Under the pieces are notes generated by a model. It was not told the origin of the DNA. It was given only the letters and a program-made list of their open reading frames with translations, and ran no database searches. Shown one piece after another: positions 42,735 through 52,332 of a stretch of 64,000 nucleotides of DNA; the stretch's first letter is position 1; each line of letters begins with the position of its first letter. The position numbers and the translations under genes are program-made. The DNA is from Bacteroidota bacterium (lineage in GTDB: Bacteria > Bacteroidota > Bacteroidia > Sphingobacteriales > Sphingobacteriaceae), in NCBI GenBank assembly GCA_023450085.1, contig JAEXHI010000025.1:327939-391938 (forward strand). The letters run 5' to 3'.

Positions 42735-42971
42735 CTAACAAAGATAGGCTATTCCCAAAAAGATTTGAAAGCGAAAGCCAATGCACCATCTGTAGCCAGC
42801 CCTGCTATCCGTTACAACCAATTAGAAATTGGTTTTCTCTACTATCAGGCTTATTGAACAAAGTTTCTTCAAAAAATGTAATATCAATCTCAAAAGACCC
42901 TGCTTTTTGACATCCAAACAAACAAAAACCATTTTTATCCCTTTTTATTATAGGATACTTTAGAAACTAGC

Positions 42972-45167
42972 ATGAGTAAAACAATTATTATTTCGAACAG
43001 ACTACCCGTAAAAATCACGAAGAACAATGGAAAATACAGCCTACAAAGCAGTGAGGGTGGCCTAGCCACTGGACTGGGCGATGCCTATAAAAACGGAAAT
43101 ATGCTTTGGGTAGGCTGGCCTGGTATCGACATACCACCACAGGACCAGCCTCAAATCAAAGAAAGGTTGGCCAAAATGAATTTGGTTCCCGTATTCCTTA
43201 CCCAAGAAGAAATCAACCTCTTTTACGAAGGATTTTCAAACGAAGTTTTATGGCCAGTTTTTCATTACTTGGTTACCTATGCCCGTTTTGAACAAACCTA
43301 TTGGGATAGTTATGTTTCGGTGAATGAAAAGTTTGCAGAAGCTACACAAAGTGTATTTACCGAAGGCAATAAAATTTGGATACAAGATTATCAATTGTTG
43401 TGCTTACCTTCTATGCTTAGGAACAGACTTACAGAAACCACTATTGGTTTTTTCCAACATATCCCCTTCCCTTCTTTTGAAATTTTCAGACTTATTCCAT
43501 GGCGAGATAAATTAATTGAAGGCATGTTAGGTGCCGACTTGATTGGTTTTCATACCTACGACGACGTAAGGCATTTTTTAAGTACTGCCTCTCGTTTAAC
43601 ACCCGTTACCTTCTCTTCAAACATCATTTCTCTAAACAACAGGCAAATAATTGTAGAGCCCTTTCCAATGGGGATTGATTTTGACAAGTTTGAGAAATTA
43701 CCGTTACAACGACAAGTGATTGCTGAAATAGACAATCTTCAAACAGAGAAACAAGGCAGAATGATCCTATCTATTGATCGTTTAGATTACAGCAAAGGAA
43801 TTTTGGAACGCATTAGAGCATTTGAGCTACTCCTACAACTTCATCCAAAATTCATTGGCGAAATTACCCTATTTATGATTGTAGTTCCTTCTAGAGATAC
43901 TGTTGCACAATACAAGGAACTCAAAGAAAAAATCGATCAGTTGGTGGGTAACATCAACGCAAAATACCGCACCCTCGATTGGGTTCCTATTAGTTATTTT
44001 TATCGCTCATTCTCTATCCAAAGCCTATCTGCACTTTACAGCGCCGCTGACATTTGCCTAGTAACGCCAATGCGAGACGGCATGAACCTAGTGAGCAAGG
44101 AGTATGTAGCCAGCCGCAGAGACGAAACAGGCGTATTGATTTTGAGTGAAATGGCTGGAGCTTCAAAAGAATTAAATGATGCACTTATTGTAAACCCTAA
44201 CAACATTGGCGACATTATGAACGCCATTGTAACGGCACTACAAATGCCCGTAGAAGAGCAAAAAAGGCGCATGCAGAGTATGCGGGCCTTAGTGAAAAAA
44301 TTTAACGTAAACCGCTGGGTAAACAATTTTTTAAGCCGCATGGACGACGCAAAGCTTCTAGAACATTCGTTACGTACCAAACACGCCGTCAACAAAGTGA
44401 GCCAAGGGATTATCAGTAGATACGCTGCTACCCAAAAACGCATTATCTTTTTAGATTACGATGGTACGTTGGTAGGCTTTAAAGCGAATATCAACGAAGC
44501 TAGTCCTGACGAAGAATTACTGACTTTATTAGAAGATTTTGCCAAAGACTCCGCCAACACTGTAGTGGTCATTAGCGGCCGCAACCATAAAACACTTGAA
44601 CAATGGTTTGGCCATCTAAACATCAGTATCATTGCTGAACACGGCGCTTGGCAAAAAAAACAAAATGACAATTGGCATGCCCTACCACTGCTCAACGACC
44701 AATGGAAAGCCGAAATTAGAAATATCCTAGACACTTACACCGATAGAACTCCTGGGGCATTTATTGAAGAAAAAAGTTTTTCGCTCGTTTGGCATTACCG
44801 CAAAACCGAACAAGGGCTTGGTGAGCTCAGAGCCAATGAAATCATTAATAACCTAAGGGTGCTTGCTGCCGATAAAGGTTTACAGATTATGCCTGGAAAC
44901 AAAGTGATTGAATTCAGAAATATGGAAGTGAATAAAGGCAAGGCTGCTTTGAATTGGCTACATGAAGACGAACATGATTTCATTTTAGCTATGGGCGATG
45001 ACCATACCGATGAAGATATTTTTAAGGCAATGCCCAATAACGCAATCACTATTAAGGTAGGTAGTGAGGTTTCAGAAGCCAAATTCTATTTAAATGACCA
45101 TCATGAAGTGAGGGATTTGCTTCAATCGATATTGACAGGAACTGCTATAAAAAACGTATCAGCATAA
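42972..45167 (+). CDS. otsAB: Bifunctional trehalose-6-phosphate synthase/phosphatase
   Basis: 731 residues, two enzymes in one chain. Residues about 1-475 are the GT20 synthase OtsA (IISNRLPVKI, EGGLATGLGDAYKN, WIQDYQLLCLPSML, FFQHIPFPSFEIFR, SIDRLDYSKGILERI, MRDGMNLVSKEYVA). Residues about 490-731 are the HAD phosphatase OtsB (IIFLDYDGTLVGF, VVISGRN, GNKVIEFRN, MGDDHTDEDIF). Together they convert UDP-glucose and glucose-6-phosphate to trehalose. The neighbouring GH15, glgC and glgA genes form a storage and osmoprotectant cluster. The GH15 gene ends 378 bases away on the other strand. Confidence 0.96.
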   Translation: MSKTIIISNRLPVKITKNNGKYSLQSSEGGLATGLGDAYKNGNMLWVGWPGIDIPPQDQPQIKERLAKMNLVPVFLTQEEINLFYEGFSNEVLWPVFHYLVTYARFEQTYWDSYVSVNEKFAEATQSVFTEGNKIWIQDYQLLCLPSMLRNRLTETTIGFFQHIPFPSFEIFRLIPWRDKLIEGMLGADLIGFHTYDDVRHFLSTASRLTPVTFSSNIISLNNRQIIVEPFPMGIDFDKFEKLPLQRQVIAEIDNLQTEKQGRMILSIDRLDYSKGILERIRAFELLLQLHPKFIGEITLFMIVVPSRDTVAQYKELKEKIDQLVGNINAKYRTLDWVPISYFYRSFSIQSLSALYSAADICLVTPMRDGMNLVSKEYVASRRDETGVLILSEMAGASKELNDALIVNPNNIGDIMNAIVTALQMPVEEQKRRMQSMRALVKKFNVNRWVNNFLSRMDDAKLLEHSLRTKHAVNKVSQGIISRYAATQKRIIFLDYDGTLVGFKANINEASPDEELLTLLEDFAKDSANTVVVISGRNHKTLEQWFGHLNISIIAEHGAWQKKQNDNWHALPLLNDQWKAEIRNILDTYTDRTPGAFIEEKSFSLVWHYRKTEQGLGELRANEIINNLRVLAADKGLQIMPGNKVIEFRNMEVNKGKAALNWLHEDEHDFILAMGDDHTDEDIFKAMPNNAITIKVGSEVSEAKFYLNDHHEVRDLLQSILTGTAIKNVSA

Positions 45168-45545
45168 ACAGTCCGTCATTTCGACCGCAACGTAGTGAGT
45201 GGAGAACTGAAAGTCAACGAAGTTAAATCTTTGAACCGTACATGAAGAAAAACACACCTTAAAAGATTTCTCGACACGCTCGAAATGACGAAGATGCACG
45301 GTCATATGAATAAACTAAAAACCTTTGCGTCCTTGGCGTAACTCCTCCTTTCCCTTTGCGGTTAACAGCTAATGCGTTCGACTGAAAAACACACCTTAAA
45401 AGATTTAACTTCGTTGACTTCCAGTTCTCGACACGCTCGAAATGACGAAGATGCACGGCCATACTAATAAACTAAAACCTTTGCGTTCTTCGCGTAACCC
45501 TTATTTTTCCTTTACGGTTAGAATCAACAACTACGGCCAACTCAA
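45168..45545. other. 378-base repeat-filled region between otsAB and the GH15 gene
   Basis: It contains a divergent direct duplication and an inverted segment (see the repeat entry). It lies between convergent genes. No gene was seen. Confidence 0.7.
45203..45520. repeat. Direct duplication with an inverted insert
   Basis: Copy 1 (45248-45364) and copy 2 (45385-45520) share aaaacacaccttaaaagatt, ctcgacacgctcgaaatgac and aataaactaaaa...cctttgcgt blocks. Copy 2 carries an extra aacttcgttgacttccagtt that is the mirror of aactgaaagtcaacgaagtt at about 45206-45225. These blocks belong to the common Bacteroidota cgtcatttcga repeat type. Confidence 0.75.
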
Positions 45546-47330
45546 CTACAAAAACACTGGCCTATCCAATTTCTTCGCAATACGATAAGCAGCATTCATT
45601 AAACCCACATGACTGTAAGCCTGCGGGAAATTACCCCACTGACTTCCTGTTTTCGCATCCACATCTTCACTGAACAACAATAGGTGGTTAGAAAAAGAGA
45701 TGATATTTTCAAAAGCTTGAATAGCTTCATCAAGCCTACCTACACAAGCAAGCGCTTCAACGTACCAAAAAGCACAAATCAAGAAAGTAGTTTTAGGTTT
45801 TCCAAAATCATCTGCATGCAAGTAACGGTAAAATAGCCCATCTTCAGTTTTCAATTCCTTTTCTAATCCAGCCAAATGGTCTTTAGCACGTTGAGAAGAA
45901 GGATCCAAATAATTCATCACAATGAGCTGAAGTGTACTTGCATCCAAATGTTTACTTCCTACCGCATTAGTATATACCTTACGCTCCTCATCATAGCAAG
46001 CTTCAATATGGGCAGCGGCTTTATCAATCAATATCTTTGCCCTATCTTCCAGTGCCTGGTTTCCTATGGTTTTAGCCATTTTTAATGCCGCATTAGCACC
46101 CGCCCATTGAAATAAGTTACTATAGCAATGCATGTTTGCAATATTCCTAAACTCCCAAATACCAGCATCTTTCTCATCAATAGTCATTTCAATTTTCCTA
46201 AGCACGCCGTCTATCCAACGAACGGAATCTCCCCTTTCCGAAAAAACAAAACGATGATCAGTATAAAGCGGCAACATAGAAATAAGCACCTGACCGTTAA
46301 TATCATTTTGGATATGCTCATAAGCTTGGTTACCTACACGAATAGGCTGTTCTCCCAAATAACCTTTCAAATGCCCTAATGTTTCTTCTACAATATGACG
46401 TTTACCCGTAATACCGTACAAAGGCTGGTAGCGCTTATCCGTATCGAAAGTAATATCTGAAATGTAATTGAAATACTTTTCCATTTCCTCAAAGTGGCCA
46501 ATGTGGTTTAAGGAAGTTAGGGTATAATAAGAATCTCGAAGCCAACAATAACGATAGTCCCAATTCCGAGTACTTCCAGGTGCTTCTGGCAAACTAGTAG
46601 TACTAGCCGCTATAATGGCACCAGTATCTTCGTATTGATGTATTTTGAGCACCAAAGCCGAACGAATGACATAAGGTTGGTAAAAACCGGCAATAGAGGA
46701 ATGTTTAATCCAAATGCGCCAATAAGCAATAGTTTCTCTTAAAAACTGTTCAGCAGTAGCTACTATAGGCGCATCCAAAGTATAGCCGTAAGTAAAAATG
46801 AGGTATTTTACGTCATTAAGCACGAAATCTTGCTCATCTAAAATATAGTTTAAAGAAACATTAGTGGTTAAGCGTAAATCTTCATCGCAACCTGTATAAT
46901 CAATATGATTGCTACCAACGGCAGCCTTCATTTTATTCCGCCCGTAATCGCAAACGGGCTCACAAACCACTTTTATTCTCGGATTACCTTCCAAAGGTTC
47001 GATTTTTCTAATTAGCATTAAAGGTTTAAAATAACGTTCGTGCAAATGAAACCTTGGCGCAAAATCTGTAATTCTATATTTACCGTCAGCAGCGGTAATT
47101 TCGGTCCGCAGCACATTGGTATTTTCTACATAATATTGATGGGAACTATACGCTGAAGTTGGCAGAATGGTGCACTTCCCTCCTTTTTCCTCATCAAGCA
47201 TACTACCAAAGACAAAAGAACTGTCAAATTTAGGCCAACACAGCCAGCTAATATTAGTGTTTTGATGAATGTGAGCGATGTAAGAGCAATTACCGATAAT
47301 TCCTGTCTGATATAAATGTGTAGCTGTCAT
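45546..47330 (-). CDS. Glycoside hydrolase family 15 protein (glucoamylase/trehalase-like)
   Basis: 594 residues from MTATHLYQTGIIGNCSY; a frame from 47351 would add seven residues. An N-terminal beta-sandwich (about 1-210; IGNCSYIAHIHQNTNISWLCWPKFDSS) is followed by an (alpha/alpha)6 barrel with the catalytic-domain motif GSTRNWDYRYCWLRDSYYTLT and a C-terminal SQWGNFPQAYSHVGLMNAA. This subtype includes glucoamylases, dextranases and trehalases. Next to otsAB and glgC/glgA it probably degrades trehalose or glycogen; which one cannot be told. There is no signal peptide, so it is cytoplasmic. Confidence 0.9.
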   Translation of the reverse strand: MTATHLYQTGIIGNCSYIAHIHQNTNISWLCWPKFDSSFVFGSMLDEEKGGKCTILPTSAYSSHQYYVENTNVLRTEITAADGKYRITDFAPRFHLHERYFKPLMLIRKIEPLEGNPRIKVVCEPVCDYGRNKMKAAVGSNHIDYTGCDEDLRLTTNVSLNYILDEQDFVLNDVKYLIFTYGYTLDAPIVATAEQFLRETIAYWRIWIKHSSIAGFYQPYVIRSALVLKIHQYEDTGAIIAASTTSLPEAPGSTRNWDYRYCWLRDSYYTLTSLNHIGHFEEMEKYFNYISDITFDTDKRYQPLYGITGKRHIVEETLGHLKGYLGEQPIRVGNQAYEHIQNDINGQVLISMLPLYTDHRFVFSERGDSVRWIDGVLRKIEMTIDEKDAGIWEFRNIANMHCYSNLFQWAGANAALKMAKTIGNQALEDRAKILIDKAAAHIEACYDEERKVYTNAVGSKHLDASTLQLIVMNYLDPSSQRAKDHLAGLEKELKTEDGLFYRYLHADDFGKPKTTFLICAFWYVEALACVGRLDEAIQAFENIISFSNHLLLFSEDVDAKTGSQWGNFPQAYSHVGLMNAAYRIAKKLDRPVFL

Positions 47331-47404
47331 AAAAAATGGGATGTTTATCATTACAACAGCAAAAGTGCCCGATGGTTTAGAAAAGACCTAAATCACACAA
47401 AAAA

Positions 47405-47422
47405 AGCGGGTAATTACCCGCT
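47405..47422 (-). terminator. Terminator of the glgA-glgC operon
   Basis: Perfect stem agcgggtaattacccgct with T-rich flanks on both strands. On the minus strand it lies 45 bases past the glgC stop. Confidence 0.8.
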
Positions 47423-47466
47423 TTCTTCTTTTATCACATCAAATAAAATATGTCTATAAAATCTTT

Positions 47467-48738
47467 TTAAATTACCGTTCCATCTGGCACTATAGCACCT
47501 TTTTTAACCACCACAATTCCATCCTTAACTACGTAAAAACCATAATCTCCTTCGGCTAAATGTGCACCGCCGTTGATGCGCACGTCATTTCCTATTTTTG
47601 AGTTTTTATCGATGATAGCATTGTTGATATAACAACGGTCACCTATACCGAGTAAAGGGATTCCTGCTCTACTGGCTTCGTTAATTTCATCCAGTGTTTG
47701 ATAACGGTCACTCCCCATCACATAACAGTTTGCAATGGTCGTTCCTCGTCCAATACGTGCCCTAATTCCCAACACGGCATGCTCTACCCTACTGGCCTGA
47801 ACAATACAACCTTCAGCAATAATGGTCTTTTCCAAAGTAGTACCTGATATTTTTGACGGCGGCAACATCCTCGACCTTGTAAAGATGGTATGGGCTGTAT
47901 CAAACATGTTGAATTGTGGCAAATCATCCGTTAGGCCCAAATTGGCTTCAAAAAATGAAGAAATATTACCAATATCTGTCCAGTAGCCTTCATATTGATA
48001 ACTCAATACTCTGCTATTTTCCAACGCCCTTGGGATAATCTCCTTCCCAAAATCTTTCTCCTCTGGATTTTCATTTAACATTTTAATCAATACGTCTCGA
48101 TTAAAAACATAAATCCCCATCGAAGCCAAGAAATGTTTGCCATAATGCGCCATTTCCTCCCCAGTGTCAGAAGTCCAATCTGGCAGTAACTCTGTTTTAG
48201 GCTTTTCAATAAACGAAGTGATGATACTATTTTCATCCGTTTTCATGATTCCAAAATCAGTAGCATCTTTAGCGGTAACCGGAATAGTAGCAATGGAAAT
48301 TTCTGCCTCTGCATCGATATGCGCTTTTAACATATCTTTAAAGTCCATCTGATACAACTGATCCCCTGAAAGAATCAAGATATAGTCGAACTCGTGGCTA
48401 ACAATATGGTGCATACATTGACGCACGGCATCGGCAGTTCCTTGAAACCAAGCTGGATTATCTGGCGTTTGCTCAGCCGCCAAAATATCTACAAAAGCCT
48501 TTGAAAAATGGCTAAAATGATAAGTGTTTTTAATATGCTTATTTAACGAAGCCGAATTGAATTGCGTAAGTACAAACATACGGTGTATGCCAGAATTTAA
48601 GCAATTGGAAATCGGAATATCGACCAAGCGATATTTCCCAGCAATTGGCACGGCTGGTTTTGATCTGGTTAAGGTTAATGGCGACAATCGAGAACCCTGA
48701 CCGCCTCCAAGGATCACTCCTAATACTTTTTCCGTCAT
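47467..48738 (-). CDS. glgC: Glucose-1-phosphate adenylyltransferase
   Basis: Makes ADP-glucose, the committed step of glycogen synthesis. 423 residues. The nucleotidyltransferase start is VLGVILGGGQGSRLSPLT, then RSKPAVPIAGKYRLVDIPISN (allosteric and catalytic), ILSGDQLYQMDF, and SFIEKPKTE. A left-handed beta-helix domain at the C-terminus runs GIRARIGRGTTIANCYVMGS, NAIIDKNSKIGNDVRIN. It starts ten bases after the glgA stop on the same strand. Confidence 0.97.
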   Translation of the reverse strand: MTEKVLGVILGGGQGSRLSPLTLTRSKPAVPIAGKYRLVDIPISNCLNSGIHRMFVLTQFNSASLNKHIKNTYHFSHFSKAFVDILAAEQTPDNPAWFQGTADAVRQCMHHIVSHEFDYILILSGDQLYQMDFKDMLKAHIDAEAEISIATIPVTAKDATDFGIMKTDENSIITSFIEKPKTELLPDWTSDTGEEMAHYGKHFLASMGIYVFNRDVLIKMLNENPEEKDFGKEIIPRALENSRVLSYQYEGYWTDIGNISSFFEANLGLTDDLPQFNMFDTAHTIFTRSRMLPPSKISGTTLEKTIIAEGCIVQASRVEHAVLGIRARIGRGTTIANCYVMGSDRYQTLDEINEASRAGIPLLGIGDRCYINNAIIDKNSKIGNDVRINGGAHLAEGDYGFYVVKDGIVVVKKGAIVPDGTVI

Positions 48739-48748
48739 AGTGTGTGTT

Positions 48749-50155
48749 TTACATTTGGTATATATCTATGTACTGCTGTGCCGAATTATCCCATGAATGG
48801 TCTATCGACATCATATATTTTCTAATTTCCTTTACTTTCTTTTGATCAAGATAAAGCTCATAAGCCCTACCAATGGCATGCCCCACATCCCATACACTAC
48901 TTTGATCATGACAAATGCCAAAGCCACCATCACCAATATCGATTACCGTGTCTTTCAGGCCTCCAATTCTTCTTACAATAGGAATTGTTCCATACCTTAA
49001 AGCATACATTTGGTTAAGTCCGCAAGGCTCTACCCTCGACGGCATCAACAGAAAATCTGCCCCAGCATAAATCTGATGAGACAAAGCCTCATTGTAACCA
49101 ATGTAAGCATTATACCTACCAGGATAGTGATGGGTAATTTCATTCAATCGATCTTCCACCTGTGGATCTCCCGAACCTAGCACCAAAATATTAATTCCAC
49201 CATCGCTTTGCGCCAAAGCATTGTAAAAAATATCAGGCAGTAAATCGGCACCTTTTTCTCCAACCAAACGACCAATAAAGGTGTAAAGTGGCTTATCTGG
49301 ATCGAGGTTAAAAACACGACAAAGTTCCTCTTTGTTTGCTTTTTTTCCACTTTCTAAAGTTCTGGCATTATAAGGCTTTACAACCATTGGATCTTTTTGC
49401 GGATTCCATACTTCCGTATCTATTCCATTTAACACCCCAATAGATTTTCCTCGCTCTTGCGCCAACAAACTCTCCAGTCCATTGGCGGCATGACTTATTT
49501 CATCCAAATAACTTGGCGAAACAGTAGTGACCCTCCAAGCACACTTAATGGCAGCCGCCAAGGGATTTATAGCACTGCTCCAATCCAACTTACTGGTATT
49601 GACCAAGTCAAAGGGTGGTAGATAATGTAATCTGTCCCATCCAAATTGTCCTTGATATTGTGCATTGTGAATGGTAAGCACTGTTGGAATCTGGCTGAGC
49701 TTGCTAAATTGAAAGCAATTGCTCATCATAAAAGGAATTAACCCCGCATGATGGTCATGAACATGTACTACATCAGGCTGATGTTCCCATTGGGCCATCC
49801 AATCCAATGCAGCAATTTGGAAGGCTAAAAAACGTTCGGTATCATCTCCATAGCCATATACGCCATCTCTATCAAACAGACCAGCGATGTGCACCAAATA
49901 GATATCAAACCCTAGTTTATTGGTTGACTCTCTTAATATGCGAGCCTGATAATTAATAGCACCTACCTTTACCCAGCCATCGTAAACCGTCTCAAATTCA
50001 TTTTCATATAAAAACTTAGAATTATAGGCGGGCATTACCACCTTAGCGACATGGCCAAGCTTATTCTGATATTTGGGCAAAGCACCCACAACATCGCCCA
50101 AACCACCTACTTTAGCAACAGGATAACACTCGGCACTTAGATGTATGATCTCCAT
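48749..50155 (-). CDS. glgA: Glycogen synthase (ADP-glucose type)
   Basis: 468 residues, GT5. The N-terminal MEIIHLSAECYPVAKVGGLGDVVGALPKY contains the KVGGL ADP-glucose motif. Further motifs are VHVHDHHAGLIPFM, LNGIDTEVWNPQKD, FIGRLVGEKGADLL and LMPSRVEPCGLNQMYALRYGTIPIVRR. It extends alpha-1,4-glucan. It is the promoter-proximal gene of the glgA-glgC pair. No branching enzyme (glgB) was seen in the window. Confidence 0.97.
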   Translation of the reverse strand: MEIIHLSAECYPVAKVGGLGDVVGALPKYQNKLGHVAKVVMPAYNSKFLYENEFETVYDGWVKVGAINYQARILRESTNKLGFDIYLVHIAGLFDRDGVYGYGDDTERFLAFQIAALDWMAQWEHQPDVVHVHDHHAGLIPFMMSNCFQFSKLSQIPTVLTIHNAQYQGQFGWDRLHYLPPFDLVNTSKLDWSSAINPLAAAIKCAWRVTTVSPSYLDEISHAANGLESLLAQERGKSIGVLNGIDTEVWNPQKDPMVVKPYNARTLESGKKANKEELCRVFNLDPDKPLYTFIGRLVGEKGADLLPDIFYNALAQSDGGINILVLGSGDPQVEDRLNEITHHYPGRYNAYIGYNEALSHQIYAGADFLLMPSRVEPCGLNQMYALRYGTIPIVRRIGGLKDTVIDIGDGGFGICHDQSSVWDVGHAIGRAYELYLDQKKVKEIRKYMMSIDHSWDNSAQQYIDIYQM

Positions 50156-50290
50156 AAATGATACTCGGATAGAAATTGTTTTAAATTAGGCAAATCATTG
50201 AGCATTGCAAACTTTTACACTAAATAAATTTAGAAAACTAAGAAATATCAGATTTGATGATTTCAATACTTATTTTCGCTACCGCGGGTT

Positions 50291-50318
50291 CTACTTTTTC
50301 CTATAGCTGAAAAAGTAG
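50291..50318. repeat. Small inverted repeat ctactttttc ... gaaaaagtag
   Basis: 10-base perfect arms around eight bases, part of a longer degenerate intergenic repeat running to about 50440. Confidence 0.5.
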
Positions 50319-50491
50319 ACAAAAAAGCCACGGCTGCGCCTTGTTCTATTAAAGGCATGAGGTGGGCTCATTCGTGCTACCCGAACAAGCCAAGGCCGAT
50401 TTTTGTTAAACGAAGAGTAAGTACTTAGGCTTGACATAAATCCCAACCTAATCGAATAAAAAGTATACTCTATTCAGCTACAAAAAGAAAA

Positions 50492-50513
50492 AGCTGGGCT
50501 TAGGGGCCCAGCT
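50492..50513 (-). terminator. Intrinsic terminator of cobA
   Basis: Perfect arms agctgggc and gcccagct; on the minus strand tttttcttttt follows. It begins about 41 bases past the cobA stop. Confidence 0.75.
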
Positions 50514-50554
50514 AATCACAACCAAACAAAAATATTACGTTAAGTAATAAGCTT

Positions 50555-51352
50555 TTAATATTCTTCTTGCGCCATAATTGCATAGAACTGATGGATGGAA
50601 TTGAACTGCGGATGCAATGACACCACATTTCCAAACACCAACAATGCTGGCGAACTTAATTTCTTTTCTTCTATTAACTCCTCGATGGTGTCTACAATGC
50701 CCACTACCACATTCTCTTCTTTAGACGAACCATTTTCAATGACCGCAACGGGTAAATTTGCTTTGCCTTCAGCTTTAAATATCCCAGCAATTTCTTTGAT
50801 TTTTTCGATGCCCATTAACACCACGATCGTAGCATTTGATTTTGCAGCGACATATAAATCAGGTGAGATTTGTCCCTGTGCATTGGTTCCAGTAACCACC
50901 CAGAAGCTTTCGCTCATGTTGCCATAAACCATTGGGATTTTTTGCAGTCCTGGCACACCAAGCGCACTAGAAACACCTGGAACAATCTCCGTTGGAATGC
51001 TATAAGATTCTGCGACATGGATTTCTTCATAGCCTCTCGCAAAAACAAAGGGATCTCCGCTTTTCAGTCTTACGACATGACCATAATTCAGCGCGTAATC
51101 TATCATCAATTTGTTGACTAATTTTTGAGAGAAAGATTCATCATCCGACCGCTTACCTACATAAACTTTAATCGCATTTTCTGGCGCATGATTTAGCAAA
51201 GCTTCATTTACTAAAGCATCGTACAAAACCACATCTGCAGTTGCCAATGCTTTTACGCCTTTTAAGGTTAACAAATCTGGATCGCCAGGACCTGCACCTA
51301 CCAGAGTTATCTTAGGCTCTATTGAATTTCTTTCTACTTTTTCTAAAATCAT
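50555..51352 (-). CDS. cobA: Uroporphyrinogen-III C-methyltransferase
   Basis: 265 residues. It makes precorrin-2 on the way to siroheme or cobalamin. Motifs are VGAGPGDPDLLTLKGVKALA, DVVLYDALV, VRLKSGDPFVFARGYEE and VPGVSSALGVPGL, the SUMT signature. The siroheme ferrochelatase and oxidase parts of CysG are absent. It is monocistronic, with TATTTTTG as a -7 box and a 17-bp motif shared with the TonB receptor upstream. Siroheme is the cofactor of sulfite and nitrite reductases, so a sulfur-assimilation role is plausible. Confidence 0.93.
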   Translation of the reverse strand: MILEKVERNSIEPKITLVGAGPGDPDLLTLKGVKALATADVVLYDALVNEALLNHAPENAIKVYVGKRSDDESFSQKLVNKLMIDYALNYGHVVRLKSGDPFVFARGYEEIHVAESYSIPTEIVPGVSSALGVPGLQKIPMVYGNMSESFWVVTGTNAQGQISPDLYVAAKSNATIVVLMGIEKIKEIAGIFKAEGKANLPVAVIENGSSKEENVVVGIVDTIEELIEEKKLSSPALLVFGNVVSLHPQFNSIHQFYAIMAQEEY

Positions 51353-51391
51353 CTTTACTCTTTTTTAATCAACATGACAAAAATATATAAA

Positions 51392-51408
51392 ATCTACCGA
51401 TTTAGTAG
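51392..51408. promoter_or_regulatory. 17-bp motif upstream of cobA (shared with TonB receptor)
   Basis: ATCTACCGATTTAGTAG matches ATCTATAGATTTAGTAG at 55071-55087 in 15 of 17 positions. Seen from the minus strand it sits just upstream of the cobA -7 box, near where a -33 region would be, 40 bases from the start codon. It is a likely operator or promoter element. Confidence 0.6.
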
Positions 51409-51514
51409 TATTTATTTAAAATATTATTCAACTTATTGATTTACAGCATAATATTTTTTAATTAAACGCAAATATTATACTATTACACTTCTAGAGAAAC
51501 AAAAGTAATATGGC

Positions 51515-52108
51515 TTAGGTTAAGTTCCTGTCTCTAAACCAAACCTCATCTGGCTTAGCCGAAAAGCCTTGCATTTTTTGAACTAAAACCGCTGGATTGG
51601 CTTCATTAAACACCAAATCTCTATTAGCTTGCTTTAAAAAACGATGTTGTACCATCATATCCATTTGAGCAAAAAGCGGATCATAAAAGCCACCAACATT
51701 TAATACTCCAATGGGCTTGGCGTGTAATCCCAACTGTAACCAAGTAAGCACTTCAAAAAACTCCTCTAAAGTCCCAAATCCACCTGGCAAGATCACAAAA
51801 CCATCAGATAAATCAGCCATTTTTTGTTTACGTTGATGCATGTTCTCCGTAACAATCATTTGTGTAATGCCTTTATGCCCCACTTCCTTGTCCATTAAAA
51901 ACTGCGGAATTACACCTGTTACTGGCCCACCCAACCTCAACACTTCGTCGGCAATGACGCCCATTACCCCTACGCTACCACCACCATACACCAGTGTAAT
52001 TTCTTGAGCCACCATTGTTTTTGCTAAATCAACAATTGCTTGTTTTAATACTTCGTCTCCGTTGAAATTTGCGCCACAATAAACGCAGAGTGATTTAATA
52101 TTTTCCAT
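51515..52108 (-). CDS. LOG family nucleotide 5'-monophosphate nucleosidase-type protein
   Basis: 197 residues: SLCVYCGANFNGDE, YGGGSVGVMGVIADEVL, MHQRKQKMADLSDGFVILPGGFGTLEEFFEVLTW. The PGGxGTxxE motif and the GGGxxGxMG loop are those of the LOG family (TIGR00730), which cuts cytokinin-type or purine nucleotides to base and ribose phosphate. The bacterial role is probably nucleotide salvage. It is monocistronic. No cytokinin-synthesis gene was seen nearby. Confidence 0.92.
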   Translation of the reverse strand: MENIKSLCVYCGANFNGDEVLKQAIVDLAKTMVAQEITLVYGGGSVGVMGVIADEVLRLGGPVTGVIPQFLMDKEVGHKGITQMIVTENMHQRKQKMADLSDGFVILPGGFGTLEEFFEVLTWLQLGLHAKPIGVLNVGGFYDPLFAQMDMMVQHRFLKQANRDLVFNEANPAVLVQKMQGFSAKPDEVWFRDRNLT

Positions 52109-52241
52109 GTTGTAAAAAATGTTCGGCGAAGATAAGCTTTCTTATTTTTTCTATGTTAAAGTATGATCAAATTCAAAGATTTCTCTTCGTTCTTCATCGA
52201 AATGACGATAGCCTTTTACGACTAGCAACTAAAATAAAAAA

Positions 52242-52263
52242 TGGTCGGCACAAGTACCGACCA
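52242..52263 (-). terminator. Terminator of the TonB-dependent receptor gene
   Basis: Arms tggtcgg and ccgacca; on the minus strand tttttt follows. It lies about 70 bases past the receptor stop. Confidence 0.7.
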
Positions 52264-52291
52264 CTACTCTTCATTATTAGTTGTTTGTAAG

Positions 52292-52321
52292 ACTTACGAA
52301 GCTTTCGCAAACTTCGTAAGT
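52292..52321. repeat. Inverted repeat acttacgaag ... cttcgtaagt
   Basis: 10-base perfect arms around ten bases, between the receptor stop and its terminator. Confidence 0.6.
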
Positions 52322-52332
52322 TTATAGAAGCA

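Larger units (their letters stand above)
50156..50554. other. 399-base intergenic region between cobA and glgA
   Basis: It contains a ctactttttc/gaaaaagtag inverted repeat (50291-50318) followed by acaaaaaagccacggctgc, a sequence style I associate with dispersed Bacteroidota repeats, and the cobA terminator (50492-50513). No gene was seen. Confidence 0.55.

Noticed and set aside
42735..42971. Riboswitch or operator upstream of otsAB
   Set aside because: Only a small aaccaatt/aattggtt hairpin is visible; there is no recognisable riboswitch core.
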